DNA of 56,038 bases from Bacteroidales bacterium (GTDB lineage: Bacteria > Bacteroidota > Bacteroidia > Bacteroidales > Azobacteroidaceae), in contig BHEP01000016.1 in the NCBI GenBank assembly GCA_003851245.1, forward strand, positions 1 to 56,038. Reading direction: 5' to 3'. Positions 1-9,694 of the stretch are shown piece by piece. The translations under genes and the position numbers were made by a program. Position 1 is the stretch's first letter. Each line of letters opens with the position of its first letter. Under the pieces are notes generated by a model. It was not told the origin of the DNA, did no database searches, and saw only the letters and a program-made list of their open reading frames with translations.

Positions 1-2963
1 CAGCAAAAGAAACAAAAGAAGCAATGCCCAGCCAAGAAGGAAACAAAAAAATAGCGGGCACAATAATAGACCAAAATGGCGAAGCCATCATAGGAGCCAG
101 CATTGTGGTAAAAGGGACTTCCCTTGGCACAGTAAGCGATATGGATGGGCGCTTTGAACTCAACACCCCTCCCAACGCAAAGCTTCTAATTTCTTATATT
201 GGCTACAACAGCCAAGAACTGACAACGACAGGAAAAACTTCCCTAAACATCACTCTTGTAGAGGATACCAAAGCCTTGGACGAGGTGGTCGTAGTGGGCT
301 ATGGGGTACAACGAAAAGTAACTACTACTGGAGCTGTTGCCAAAATAGAAAGCCGTGACTTGTCGAAATTAACTGTGGTTAATACCGAAAAAGCCCTCCA
401 AGGTCTGACGCCAGGCATCACAATTATTGACCGAGGAGGAGCTCCTGGAAGTGACAGCCCCGAAATATATTTAAGAGGAGTAGGCACAACAGGCTCTTCA
501 GGCCCTCTTATTTTAGTTGATGGCATTGAAATGTCATTGAGCCAAGTGCCAACATCAGAAATAGACAATATTTCAATACTCAAAGATGCTGCATCGGCAT
601 CAATATATGGTTCTAGGGCTGCCCATGGAGTAATTTTGGTTACAACAAAGAGAGGAAAAACAGGAAAAATGCGCTTATCGTATGATGCTTATGTTGGTGT
701 TCAAGACAGAGCCGTTAAGGCAAAAGCTGTTAGTGCAAAAGAATATATGGACATGGTCGATGAGTCGAGCATAAATGCTGGCAGTAGTCCTATTTTCAAC
801 AATCCAGAGCCTGGCAAATATCCCTATACCCTTTATCCCAATGAAGTTTTTCAATCAGATTATATTACAGAACATAATATTGGCATCTCTGGTGGCAATG
901 AAAATGGGCGTTATCTGATGTCGTTCAACTATTTGGATCAGCCAGGATTGACCGAAAATACCAATTATAAAAGGTATAATTACCGAATCAATACCGATTT
1001 TGTTGTCGGCAAACAAATGAAAGTTAGTGCCGATTTATCGTATAGACACATCGACCGCTTATGGCCAGAGGGATTAGGAGATGCGCAATATCGGGCCTGG
1101 TCGATGGATCCAGCCGTACCTATCAGACATGCAAATGGGAATTATGCCTTAGACAGTCAGCACGATAATCCAATAGCTTTTATGGATTTAGATGTTGTTG
1201 GCAAAAATATTTATGCCTCGGATGCAGTATTTGCCCAGGTTAAGGGCGATTACGAATTAATTCCCAACTTGGTTTTTACGGGAGTAGCGTCGGTCAATGG
1301 TTTTTGGAGCAGGAATAAGATTCATCAGAAAAACTATAAATTCTACGATGCCGACAATAAGTATGTAAGCCAGAGGCATCCGCAAAATGGAGTAAAAGAC
1401 GAACGCAACGATAGTTATCAGGTAACGCTTAGATTTTTAGCCAATTACAAAAAGAAGTTTTTAGAAACACACGATTTTAGTGCTTTGTTTGGAGCCGAAC
1501 AGATTTCATTTAGAAGATATATGACATCGGCAGAGCGCAAGAATCTAATATCCGATGATTTTCCTGATGTTTCCCTAGGATCTGCGAGTAATCAATACGC
1601 CGAAGGTAGGCCTACCATGTGGGGCATCAACTCCTTTTTTGGTCGCATCAATTATGGATTCAAGGACAGATATTTGTTTGAAGCCAATATACGAACCGAT
1701 GGCTCTTCACGTTTTGCTGAGGGTTCAAAATGGGGTGTATTCCCTTCGTTTTCTGCCGCCTGGCGAATTTCAGAAGAGGCTTTTATGAGCGAGCTTACTT
1801 TTGTTGACAACCTAAAAATAAGAGCATCATGGGGACAAACAGGCAATGAAAGAATAGCAGAATTTTTGTATTTACCTCAATATGGCGTTGAGAATGTAGT
1901 GATAAATGGAGAGCTGGTTACTGGAGTTAGCCAATCCAAAATGGCCAATCCCGGAATAACTTGGGAAACTGTGGAACAAACAAATATAGGACTGGATTTT
2001 AATCTTATGAACAACCAAATATTCGGAGAGATTGATTTATATACAAAAGACACAAAAGATATTTTATTGAACCTGGCCATCCCCAAATTTATAGGACTGG
2101 AAGCTCCCCCACAAAATGCGGGTATTGTACGCAATGCGGGTATTGAAACAATGCTTGGATACCGAAAGGTGGTGGGTGATTTTAAGTTCTCGGGGGCATT
2201 TAATTTTGCATACAATAAAAATGAGTGGATTGATAGAGGAGGCGATGACTCTAATATTGATGGTTGGATTATCCAAAAAGAAGGATCTGCCCTAAGCTCA
2301 TATTACATGTTTAAATCCGATGGATTGATTGCCAACGAGAGCGATCTTGCCGATTATAAGGCCAAACACCTTGCCGATCCTCGTGGAATAGAAAGTTTGA
2401 AACCTGGCGATGTAAAATTTGTAGATGTAGATGGTAATGGCACTATCAATAGTGACGACAGACAGGTGTATGCTCCCAATATTCCTAAGTTTACTTATGG
2501 ACTGAATTTGAATGCCGAGTACTTCAATTTTGATTTGAATCTATTTTTTCAAGCCGCCACGGGTTCTTATCGATATGTTCATGGAGAATGGTACGAAGGC
2601 CCTTCTTATGAGGCATTTACAGGAATCCATTTTCGTGATCGATGGACAGTAGAAAATGAAAATGCGAATGCTAAAGTTCCTCGCTTAGAGGCAGCTTCTA
2701 ATAGAAATGCAAGTACCTACAACTCATTTTATCTCCAAGACAACTCATATATACGCCTAAAAAACATACAACTGGGATATACCATTCCAAAAAAAATAGT
2801 TGATAAAATGAAAATTGAACGATTGAGATTTTATATATCGGGGTCAAACTTATTTACGTTCACCAAGCTACATCAAGGTCTTGACCCAGAAGCTCTCAGT
2901 GGAAGAAATGAAAGTTTTCCGCCAAGCAAGATAATGAATTGCGGTCTTAATCTCACTTTTTAA
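1..2963 (+). CDS. SusC/RagA-type TonB-dependent outer-membrane receptor, 5' partial
   Basis: This is the outer-membrane importer of a SusCD pair, which takes up oligosaccharides bound by its SusD partner using TonB energy. The reading frame is open to the left window edge (in frame from base 3), so the ATG at 24 is probably internal: the same MPSQEGNK stretch lies in the middle of the related gene at 6847-9682, after an STN domain. Visible parts are a carboxypeptidase-like regulatory domain (residues about 10-85 from base 24, with GEAIIGASIVVKG), the TonB-box-like ALDEVVVVGYG segment, a plug with LRGVGTTG and SIYGSRAAHGVILVTTKRG, then a long barrel ending in LNLTF with the terminal Phe typical of beta-barrel proteins. 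The SusD gene starts 12 bases downstream. A decayed fragment of a close relative lies at 15315-15893. Substrate is unknown. Confidence 0.95.
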   Translation, partial: AKETKEAMPSQEGNKKIAGTIIDQNGEAIIGASIVVKGTSLGTVSDMDGRFELNTPPNAKLLISYIGYNSQELTTTGKTSLNITLVEDTKALDEVVVVGYGVQRKVTTTGAVAKIESRDLSKLTVVNTEKALQGLTPGITIIDRGGAPGSDSPEIYLRGVGTTGSSGPLILVDGIEMSLSQVPTSEIDNISILKDAASASIYGSRAAHGVILVTTKRGKTGKMRLSYDAYVGVQDRAVKAKAVSAKEYMDMVDESSINAGSSPIFNNPEPGKYPYTLYPNEVFQSDYITEHNIGISGGNENGRYLMSFNYLDQPGLTENTNYKRYNYRINTDFVVGKQMKVSADLSYRHIDRLWPEGLGDAQYRAWSMDPAVPIRHANGNYALDSQHDNPIAFMDLDVVGKNIYASDAVFAQVKGDYELIPNLVFTGVASVNGFWSRNKIHQKNYKFYDADNKYVSQRHPQNGVKDERNDSYQVTLRFLANYKKKFLETHDFSALFGAEQISFRRYMTSAERKNLISDDFPDVSLGSASNQYAEGRPTMWGINSFFGRINYGFKDRYLFEANIRTDGSSRFAEGSKWGVFPSFSAAWRISEEAFMSELTFVDNLKIRASWGQTGNERIAEFLYLPQYGVENVVINGELVTGVSQSKMANPGITWETVEQTNIGLDFNLMNNQIFGEIDLYTKDTKDILLNLAIPKFIGLEAPPQNAGIVRNAGIETMLGYRKVVGDFKFSGAFNFAYNKNEWIDRGGDDSNIDGWIIQKEGSALSSYYMFKSDGLIANESDLADYKAKHLADPRGIESLKPGDVKFVDVDGNGTINSDDRQVYAPNIPKFTYGLNLNAEYFNFDLNLFFQAATGSYRYVHGEWYEGPSYEAFTGIHFRDRWTVENENANAKVPRLEAASNRNASTYNSFYLQDNSYIRLKNIQLGYTIPKKIVDKMKIERLRFYISGSNLFTFTKLHQGLDPEALSGRNESFPPSKIMNCGLNLTF

Positions 2964-2975
2964 TAAAATAAAGAT

Positions 2976-4655
2976 ATGTTAATTATGAAAATATATAATA
3001 AAATACTGCTACAGCTTGTAGCAATCCTGTTTATTTGCTCTTTAAGCGCTTGTGACGAAAATATAAATCTAAAGCCTGAAGGCATTCTAAGCTCTGATAT
3101 TTATTTTGACAATCCTGCCGATTACGACAAGGCCTTGAATGCTCTGTATGTGCGCTTGAATGCAGGCACTTACAACCAATGGATTGATGCCACCGCTGAT
3201 GATGCCTTGGTTACACACAGTTGGAACAGAGGATTTGATTTGGGCCGTGGCACAGCAACTGCTTTCTCATCCTTCCCCAACGACAAATGGACACAAAACT
3301 ACATCTCGGTGCAAAGAGCTAATAATATTGTAGCCAATATCGACAAATATGCTTGGTCCGGAGGAGAGAATAACCAAGAACGCAATAAAATATTATCGGA
3401 AGCACGCAGCTTGCGGGCATATTTCTATCTCGATTTGGTCTGTTTGTTTGGTCGCATACAGTTTTACGAAAAAAATCCAGCAACAGTCGAAGAGAGTAAA
3501 AGCATTGCCCAAGTCGAAAACCCCAAGATGGTATTTGATTTCATCCTCAAAGAACTGGAAGAGTCCATACCCACATTGCCCGAAACTATAGGAGCATCCA
3601 ACAAATCTAAATTAGGCAAACCCGCTGCACGTTTGTTGCGCGCAAGAGCTGCGGCTTATGCTGCTGGCTATCTAAACGACAAATCGTATTTTGATATAAC
3701 ACTGTTTGAAACGGAAAAACTATTGAGCGCAAGCCATACATTGGGAGATTACGAAAAGTTGTTCACCTATGGAAATCTTGATCTTAGCGAAGTTATTCTT
3801 TCCAAGCAATACTCTGCTGATGCTAAAAATTCGTGGGGCAATTGGTACAACAATTCTATTGGTGGCTATTGTGTAACGAGTCCTATAAAAGCCTTGGTAG
3901 ATGCTTATGAATATATTAAACCTATAAATCCTTCCCTTCCATATCTAAATAAGGATTCGCGCTTCTACGCATCCATTTATGCGCCTGGGGCAATCATTAG
4001 GGGCAAATATTACAATACTATTCCCCACAACACCATTGTCAAAGACGGAAAAACCTATTTTGACCCTGCAAAAGATTATGGAGAGTTTCAAGACAAAGAA
4101 GTATTGCATGGAGATGTGCTGGGAGAATCTGGCGGTGGCGAATGGAATAAAACGCCAACAGGATTCACCTATAAGAAATATAATGCGGAGGGCGAAACGT
4201 GGAATACATTCAATGCCTTTATAATTTTTCGTTTTGCTGAAGCATATTTACTTAGGGCCGAAGCAATTGTAGAAAGAGGCGGTAGTGAAGCGGAGGCTAA
4301 AAGCCTGATAAAAATTATTCGTGATAGATCTGGAAATTCCAATAGCATTGATGATATGATTGCCAACAAATATGGCTCTTTGCTCAATTTGATACGCAAC
4401 GAAAGACGTGTAGAAATGGCACAAGAGGGGCTGCGCCTTTTTGACATTCGCCGCTGGAAACTATTTTTGGATGTGATGAACGAGCCTGCACAAGGCATAG
4501 AATACAGAGATTTTGACGGCACGCCAAGCAATAAAATTTACAATGTTGTGCCTCTTAGAAGCTTTGCTGCAAAAGACTATTGGTGGCCAATACCACAATC
4601 TGAAATCGATTTGAATAAAGGACGAATAAGCCAAAATGAGGAATGGGAAAATTAG
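2976..4655 (+). CDS. SusD/RagB-type surface glycan-binding lipoprotein
   Basis: This is the SusD partner of the preceding SusC and sits as a lid on the barrel at the cell surface. It has a lipoprotein signal peptide ending SLSAC (Cys26) followed at once by acidic DEN, the kind of residue run that marks surface-exported lipoproteins in Bacteroidetes. The first third carries the helical repeats of the family (AYFYLDLVCLFG), and the C-terminal part holds the usual conserved block (LLRAEAIVERGG, IRDRSG, LIRNERRVEMAQEGLRLFDIRRW, WWPIPQSEIDLN). The length of 559 residues is normal. An in-frame ATG at 2985 could also be the start. It is co-transcribed with the SusC gene and probably with the glycosidase gene at 4702. 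Confidence 0.95.
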   Translation: MLIMKIYNKILLQLVAILFICSLSACDENINLKPEGILSSDIYFDNPADYDKALNALYVRLNAGTYNQWIDATADDALVTHSWNRGFDLGRGTATAFSSFPNDKWTQNYISVQRANNIVANIDKYAWSGGENNQERNKILSEARSLRAYFYLDLVCLFGRIQFYEKNPATVEESKSIAQVENPKMVFDFILKELEESIPTLPETIGASNKSKLGKPAARLLRARAAAYAAGYLNDKSYFDITLFETEKLLSASHTLGDYEKLFTYGNLDLSEVILSKQYSADAKNSWGNWYNNSIGGYCVTSPIKALVDAYEYIKPINPSLPYLNKDSRFYASIYAPGAIIRGKYYNTIPHNTIVKDGKTYFDPAKDYGEFQDKEVLHGDVLGESGGGEWNKTPTGFTYKKYNAEGETWNTFNAFIIFRFAEAYLLRAEAIVERGGSEAEAKSLIKIIRDRSGNSNSIDDMIANKYGSLLNLIRNERRVEMAQEGLRLFDIRRWKLFLDVMNEPAQGIEYRDFDGTPSNKIYNVVPLRSFAAKDYWWPIPQSEIDLNKGRISQNEEWEN

Positions 4656-4701
4656 TATAATGTATACAAAAGATATGACATATATAAAATAATTGCAAAT
4701 A

Positions 4702-6708
4702 ATGAAAAAAAGTTTATTTATTATAAGCATGCTTTTCTTAGCATTGGCATCAAGCTCGCAAGACAGTATAGCCAAGCATTGGAAAATCAATCCCTCTGGA
4801 GGTATTTCTTGGGAGGTGCAAGACCAAGAATCCCACAACGACCACATCGAAATGGCTGGACTAAGGGTGGCGACTGTGCTCAGGTATGGGGTGGACAAAT
4901 CGGGAAGTTTCAAACTAAACAGAGGTATGGTATGGCCATTGTTGCGCACAATTCCCAACAATACACACGCCAGTTTGATGCGCCGTTTTGAGTGGAATAT
5001 CATTGATATGTTGCTTGTCAATGGAAGAAGCCCCGAAAACGAAAAAGTACAAGAAATTACCTTGGATGGACTGATGAGGGTACGCAGTGTATTTTCTTTT
5101 CCCCACAATGGTCAAATGGAACTCAAAAGGGTCTTGTTTCCTTCGGTTGCCAAGCCTGCTTTTTGCGAACATTACACACTCAAAAATATAGGCACAAACA
5201 CCTTGACAGTAGAGATTCCTGATGCCAAATCAAGGATTAAAACGCAGGCCAACAAAGGAGTAAGTGGCGAATACAGCATCGTCTCTGAAATCAAAGGGCA
5301 ACAATCCATTGACCTCAAAGCTGGAGAGATAGTTTCTTTTTATGCCTATTTTGCAGCATATAAGCCCCAGGAAAAAGAAATGCGCATCGATGTTGCCCAA
5401 GAGCAAGAAGAAAGGGAAGCGCTTATTGCATCCTACTGGTCTAAACTCATACTAGAAACTCCCGATCCTTCAATAAATGCAATGTTTGCATTCGCTAAAA
5501 TACGTGCCACTGAAAGCATTTATCAAACCCAAGGCGGATTGATGCACGGCCCTGGTGGCGAATCATACTACGCCGCAATCTGGGCAAACGACCAAGCGGA
5601 ATATGTGAATCCATTTTTTCCCTTTCTTGGCAATAAGCTTGCCGATGAATCGGCCTTGAACTCTTTTCAACATTTTGCGCGTTTTATGAACGATCAATAC
5701 AAACCAATTCCCAGTTCCATTATTGCTGAAGGATTGGATATATGGAATGGCGCTGGCGATAGAGGCGATGCGGCAATGATTGCCTATGGTGCGGCGCGCT
5801 ACGCACTGGCAAAAGGCTCAAAAATAGAGGCACAAGAACTATGGCCGCTTATCGAATGGTGCTTGGAGTTTTGCCGACGCAATATCAACCAAGGGGCTGT
5901 TGTAGCTTCTGACTCCGACGAACTGGAAGGCCGATTTCCCGCAGGCAAAGCCAATCTATGCACTTCGTCTTTGTATTATGATGCCCTACATTCTGCTATT
6001 TATCTAGGAAAAGATTTGGGAAAACCTGCAACGCAACTCGCCAGCTACTCCAAACAAGCCAAAGAAATTCGCTCTGCCATAGAGCTTTATTTTGGAGGTA
6101 ATGTGGAAGGTTTTGAAACTTATAAATACTACGAAGGCAACAACATTCTTCGCTCATGGATTTGCATGCCGCTCAGTGTAGGCATTGACGAAAGAAAACA
6201 AGGAACAATTGATGCCCTATTTTCTCCTAGGCTATGGAGCCAAAATGGATTTCTCACTCAAGCTGGAAGCGAAACATTTTGGGATCGCTCAACTTTATAT
6301 GCACTTAGAGGAATTTACACCTGCGGCGAAACGGAAAAAGCAACAGAATACCTAAAATACTATTCGCAACTTCGTTTGCTTGGTGAGCATGTTCCTTATG
6401 CTGTAGAAGCATGGCCCGAAGGTGAGCAGCGCCATCTTTCTGCCGAAAGTGGATTGTACTGCCGCATCATCACCGAAGGTCTTTTTGGAATTCGACCAAG
6501 TGGACTGAAATCGTTCATCCTGAGCCCTCGCCTACCCAAGGACTGGAACAATATGGCGCTACGCAAAATCCAAGCCTTTGGCAAGGAGTTTGACATAGAA
6601 CTGACCCGCAAAAACGAAGGTGAAATTGAAGTTTTGGTAAGCATACCTGGCAAAATTGTAGTGAGAAAGGCAATAAAAGAAGGTAAGCAGATCCTTGTCA
6701 ATTTGTAG
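4702..6708 (+). CDS. secreted six-hairpin (alpha/alpha)6-type glycoside hydrolase, family not assigned
   Basis: The start is the ATG at 4702, which begins a signal peptide (MKKSLFIISMLFLALASSS). An in-frame TTG at 4693 is less likely. The N-terminal 200 residues look beta-rich. From about residue 260 the protein reads like an (alpha/alpha)6 glycosidase of the GH63/GH78/GH95-like clan, with MHGPGGESYYAAIWANDQ, IWNGAGDRGDAAMIAYGAARY, EAWPEGEQRHLSAESGLY and a short C-terminal beta domain. The last gene of a SusCD operon is commonly such an enzyme, so it should act on the glycan imported by that pair, in the periplasm or at the surface. I cannot name substrate or CAZy family from sequence alone. 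The acidic residues in the WANDQAE and AWPEGE motifs are candidates for the active site. Confidence 0.75.
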   Translation: MKKSLFIISMLFLALASSSQDSIAKHWKINPSGGISWEVQDQESHNDHIEMAGLRVATVLRYGVDKSGSFKLNRGMVWPLLRTIPNNTHASLMRRFEWNIIDMLLVNGRSPENEKVQEITLDGLMRVRSVFSFPHNGQMELKRVLFPSVAKPAFCEHYTLKNIGTNTLTVEIPDAKSRIKTQANKGVSGEYSIVSEIKGQQSIDLKAGEIVSFYAYFAAYKPQEKEMRIDVAQEQEEREALIASYWSKLILETPDPSINAMFAFAKIRATESIYQTQGGLMHGPGGESYYAAIWANDQAEYVNPFFPFLGNKLADESALNSFQHFARFMNDQYKPIPSSIIAEGLDIWNGAGDRGDAAMIAYGAARYALAKGSKIEAQELWPLIEWCLEFCRRNINQGAVVASDSDELEGRFPAGKANLCTSSLYYDALHSAIYLGKDLGKPATQLASYSKQAKEIRSAIELYFGGNVEGFETYKYYEGNNILRSWICMPLSVGIDERKQGTIDALFSPRLWSQNGFLTQAGSETFWDRSTLYALRGIYTCGETEKATEYLKYYSQLRLLGEHVPYAVEAWPEGEQRHLSAESGLYCRIITEGLFGIRPSGLKSFILSPRLPKDWNNMALRKIQAFGKEFDIELTRKNEGEIEVLVSIPGKIVVRKAIKEGKQILVNL

Positions 6709-6725
6709 CATATGAATGCGTAATT

Positions 6726-6762
6726 TAACTTACAAATTTACTACCATAAGTTATATTTTTTT
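6726..6762 (+). terminator. weak hairpin plus T run after the first PUL operon
   Basis: TAACTTA at 6726-6732 and TAAGTTA at 6747-6753 form a 7-bp AT-rich stem with a 14-base loop, followed by a run of seven T. It lies 18 bases after the stop of the glycosidase gene. The weak stem makes this only a tentative terminator. Confidence 0.3.
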
Positions 6763-6846
6763 GTTTCATTTATTATTAAGCCGATTATTACAACATCAAT
6801 AAAAATTAAAAAAATATTTTCTAAATCAAAAATACATGAAAAAAAT

Positions 6847-9682
6847 ATGAAAAATTATCACCAAACCAGAAGTGATTGTAAGCCTATTAAAACCCAGCGC
6901 TCAATCAACAATATTGCATTAATCATGAAAACAACTTGCCTCCTATTGCTGTTTTCTACAGGAAATCTTGGGGCTTCTCTTGCCTATGCCCAATCAACCA
7001 AGCTGTCGCTCAAAATGACAAACACTTCTATAGAAAAAGTGTTGGAAAAAATAGAGAGCCAGAGCTAATTTCAGTTCTACTACAACAGCAAACTGGTAAA
7101 CACCAAGCGCAAAGTATCGGTGGACGTGACCTACAAGGAGGTTTTTGCAGTCTTGGATCAAGTATTTACCGAAGGAGATATTGACTATAAAGTTGTTGCC
7201 AAAAATGTTATACTTACGCAAAAAAATAATCAACCCGAAGCAAAAGAAGCAAAAGAAACAATGCCCAGCCAAGAAGGAAACAAAAGAGTAAGAGGACTCG
7301 TTCGTGACAATAATGGCGAAGCCATCATCGGAGCTAGCATAGTGGTAAAAGGAAGCAATATCGGCACAGTTAGCGATATGGAGGGGAAATTTGAGCTAGC
7401 TCTTACCAATGGAGCCACATTGACAATATAGTATATAGGCTACCTCAAACAAGAAATAAGAATAAGAGACCAAAAAGAAGTATCTATCATTCTGCTCGAA
7501 GACAGTAAAGTGCTAGGGGAGGTTGTAGTGACGGCTTTGGGAATAAAAAGAGAGGAAAAAGCACTAGGCTACTCGGTACAAAAAGTAGAGGCAGATGACA
7601 TCCTTATAGCTAAGGAGTAGATGTTACAACATCGCTAACAGGTAAAATTGCTGGATTAAATGTGCAAAATTCTATGGAATTTGGTGAAAGTCCAACAATT
7701 AAGCTCAGAGGACAAAGCCCCTTAGTGGTAGTGGATGGAGTACCGTATAAGAATTTAGCATTAAAAGATTTCGCAGCCGATGACATAGAATCTATTGATG
7801 TATTGAAAGGGGCGACAGCCTCGGCATTATATGGCGAACGAGGAGCAGCTGGAGCAATAATGATAACTACAAAAAAAGGATTAGGAGAAGAGGGTTTGAA
7901 TATTGATCTAAATAGTAAGACGATGTTTTTTGCTGGTTATCTTGCTTTCCCAAAAGTGCAGTCTGCATATAGTCACGGACTAGGAGGCAAATTTGGTGAT
8001 AATTATGTATGGGGCGATAAATTAGACATAGGTCGTACTGCATTGCAATATGATCCCTACAGTTATGAATGGAACGAAAGGGAACTCACCTCGAAAGGAA
8101 AAAATAATTACAAGAATTTTCTTCAAACAAGTTTTGTTACGAACAACAATGTAAGCGTATCACAAAAAGGAAAATATGGCTCTGTTAGAGGATCCATGAC
8201 ACATGTACACCAAAAAGGGCAGTACCCTAATCAGGGAATGGATAAGGGTAACTTTTCCCTTGGAGGAACAATGAATTATAAAGCTTTCTCTATGGATGCT
8301 GGACTTACATACAACAAGAATGTAATATCCAATACCAATGGTAAAGGCTACTCTAGCAGCTATATATACGATATGGTTATATGGGGCGGCACAGAATTTG
8401 ATGTGCGAGACTACAAAGACTATTGGGTAAAGGGAAAAGAGAATATACAACAAAATTGGTATGACAACAGCTGGTATGACAACCCATGGTTCAAATCGCA
8501 AGAGGTAGTAGACTCATACGACACGGATTTAGTGACAGGCTACGCAAACCTGTCCTACGAAATACGACCTTGGCTCAAAGCGATGGTTAGAGGAGGTATT
8601 GATGCGTATACTACAAAAAATAAATGGTGGAATGCAATGAGCGCCAACTATGCTTGGAATAAGCATGGCTTCTTTGGAATAAATAGGCAGTCAGGATTTA
8701 GTGCCAATACTGATGGCATTATGTTGGCAAATAAATCTTTTGGAAAATTTAGTGTCGATGGGCTTATGGGGCTGAGTATGTATTATACCTCAGACGATTT
8801 TGTGAGAGGAACCACATCTAAAGGGCTAAATACGCCTGGTTTTTATTCGCTAAACGCATCGGTCGATCCTGCAAAAGTAAGCAGTGGATTGACACGTATG
8901 CAAACAAATAGCATTTATGGAAAAGCTACTTTAGCATGGGATAATACCTACTACCTCGATGTTACGGGCAGAAATGACTGGACTTCTACGCTTTCGGCCG
9001 ACGAAAGGTCGTATTTCTATCCCTCTTTAGCAGGAAGCATCATTGTTTCGGAAATAATATCGCTACCTAAATTTATAGATTTTAGCAAAATAAGAGCTTT
9101 CTGAACGGTATCCAAACGTACGGCAAGTATTTATGAAAATAATAGTGCATACTCAATATCTCCCAATGTATGGGATGGACTAGGAACAGCATCATATCCG
9201 TCAACCCTTATTGGAGCTGGAGTAGGACCTGCTAAAACTAGAACAATAGAAATGGGACTTAGCAGCAATTTTTTAGGAAATCGTATATTCTTTGATTTTG
9301 CCTATTTTAGACAAATATCTTCTGACTTCATAATAAAAGGAGGAATGAGTGAAACAACAGGTTTTAGCAGCGCGTTTGTAAATTTTGGAGAAGAACGATT
9401 GAGAGATGGATATGAGCTTACAGACCAAGCAGGCAAAATGTGCTGGATGAGACATTCGTAAAAATTAGTAATATCTCTTTGCTATATGCCTTACCAACGC
9501 CATTTTGCAAAAAAATAGGAATGAAATCAGCTTCGGTAGGTGTGACGGGACAAAATTTATTCTTGTGGGCAAAAGACTATAAATATGCTGACCCCGACAA
9601 AGGTGGTGACGGTGGCGGATATGAGAATTTAAACTCTCCATCTCAGCGTCAGATCGGTGTTAATCTAAAAATTAACTTTTAA
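6847..9682 (+). pseudogene. decayed SusC/RagA-type TonB-dependent receptor
   Basis: Read across frames, this stretch is one SusC: signal peptide (residues about 27-49), start of an STN domain, interrupted by TAA at 7066, then the rest of the STN domain, a linker with MPSQEGNK and a carboxypeptidase-like regulatory domain, TAG at 7429 (in place of Ser in LTI-S-YIGY), a TonB box (GEVVVTALGIKRE), TAG at 7618 together with a frame change, then a plug and part of the barrel from 7620. TGA at 9102 replaces Trp in the RAxWTVSKR motif, and after a last frame change near 9430-9450 only the final strands (FVKISNISLLY to QIGVNLKINF) remain. Compared with the intact SusC at 49044, about 170-190 residues are missing at that last junction. 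No functional receptor can be made. The SusD gene starts 12 bases later and is intact. Confidence 0.93.
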
Positions 9683-9694
9683 AAATCCAATCAT

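Noticed and set aside
24..26. ATG at 24 as the true start of the first susC
   Set aside because: The frame is open to the window edge and the same sequence is internal in the related gene at 6847-9682, after signal peptide and STN domain.
7066..7620. Stop codons read through (recoding or alternative genetic code) in the second susC
   Set aside because: TAA, TAG and TGA all occur, together with frame changes and a large deletion, while neighbouring genes use stops normally. Decay explains all of it.
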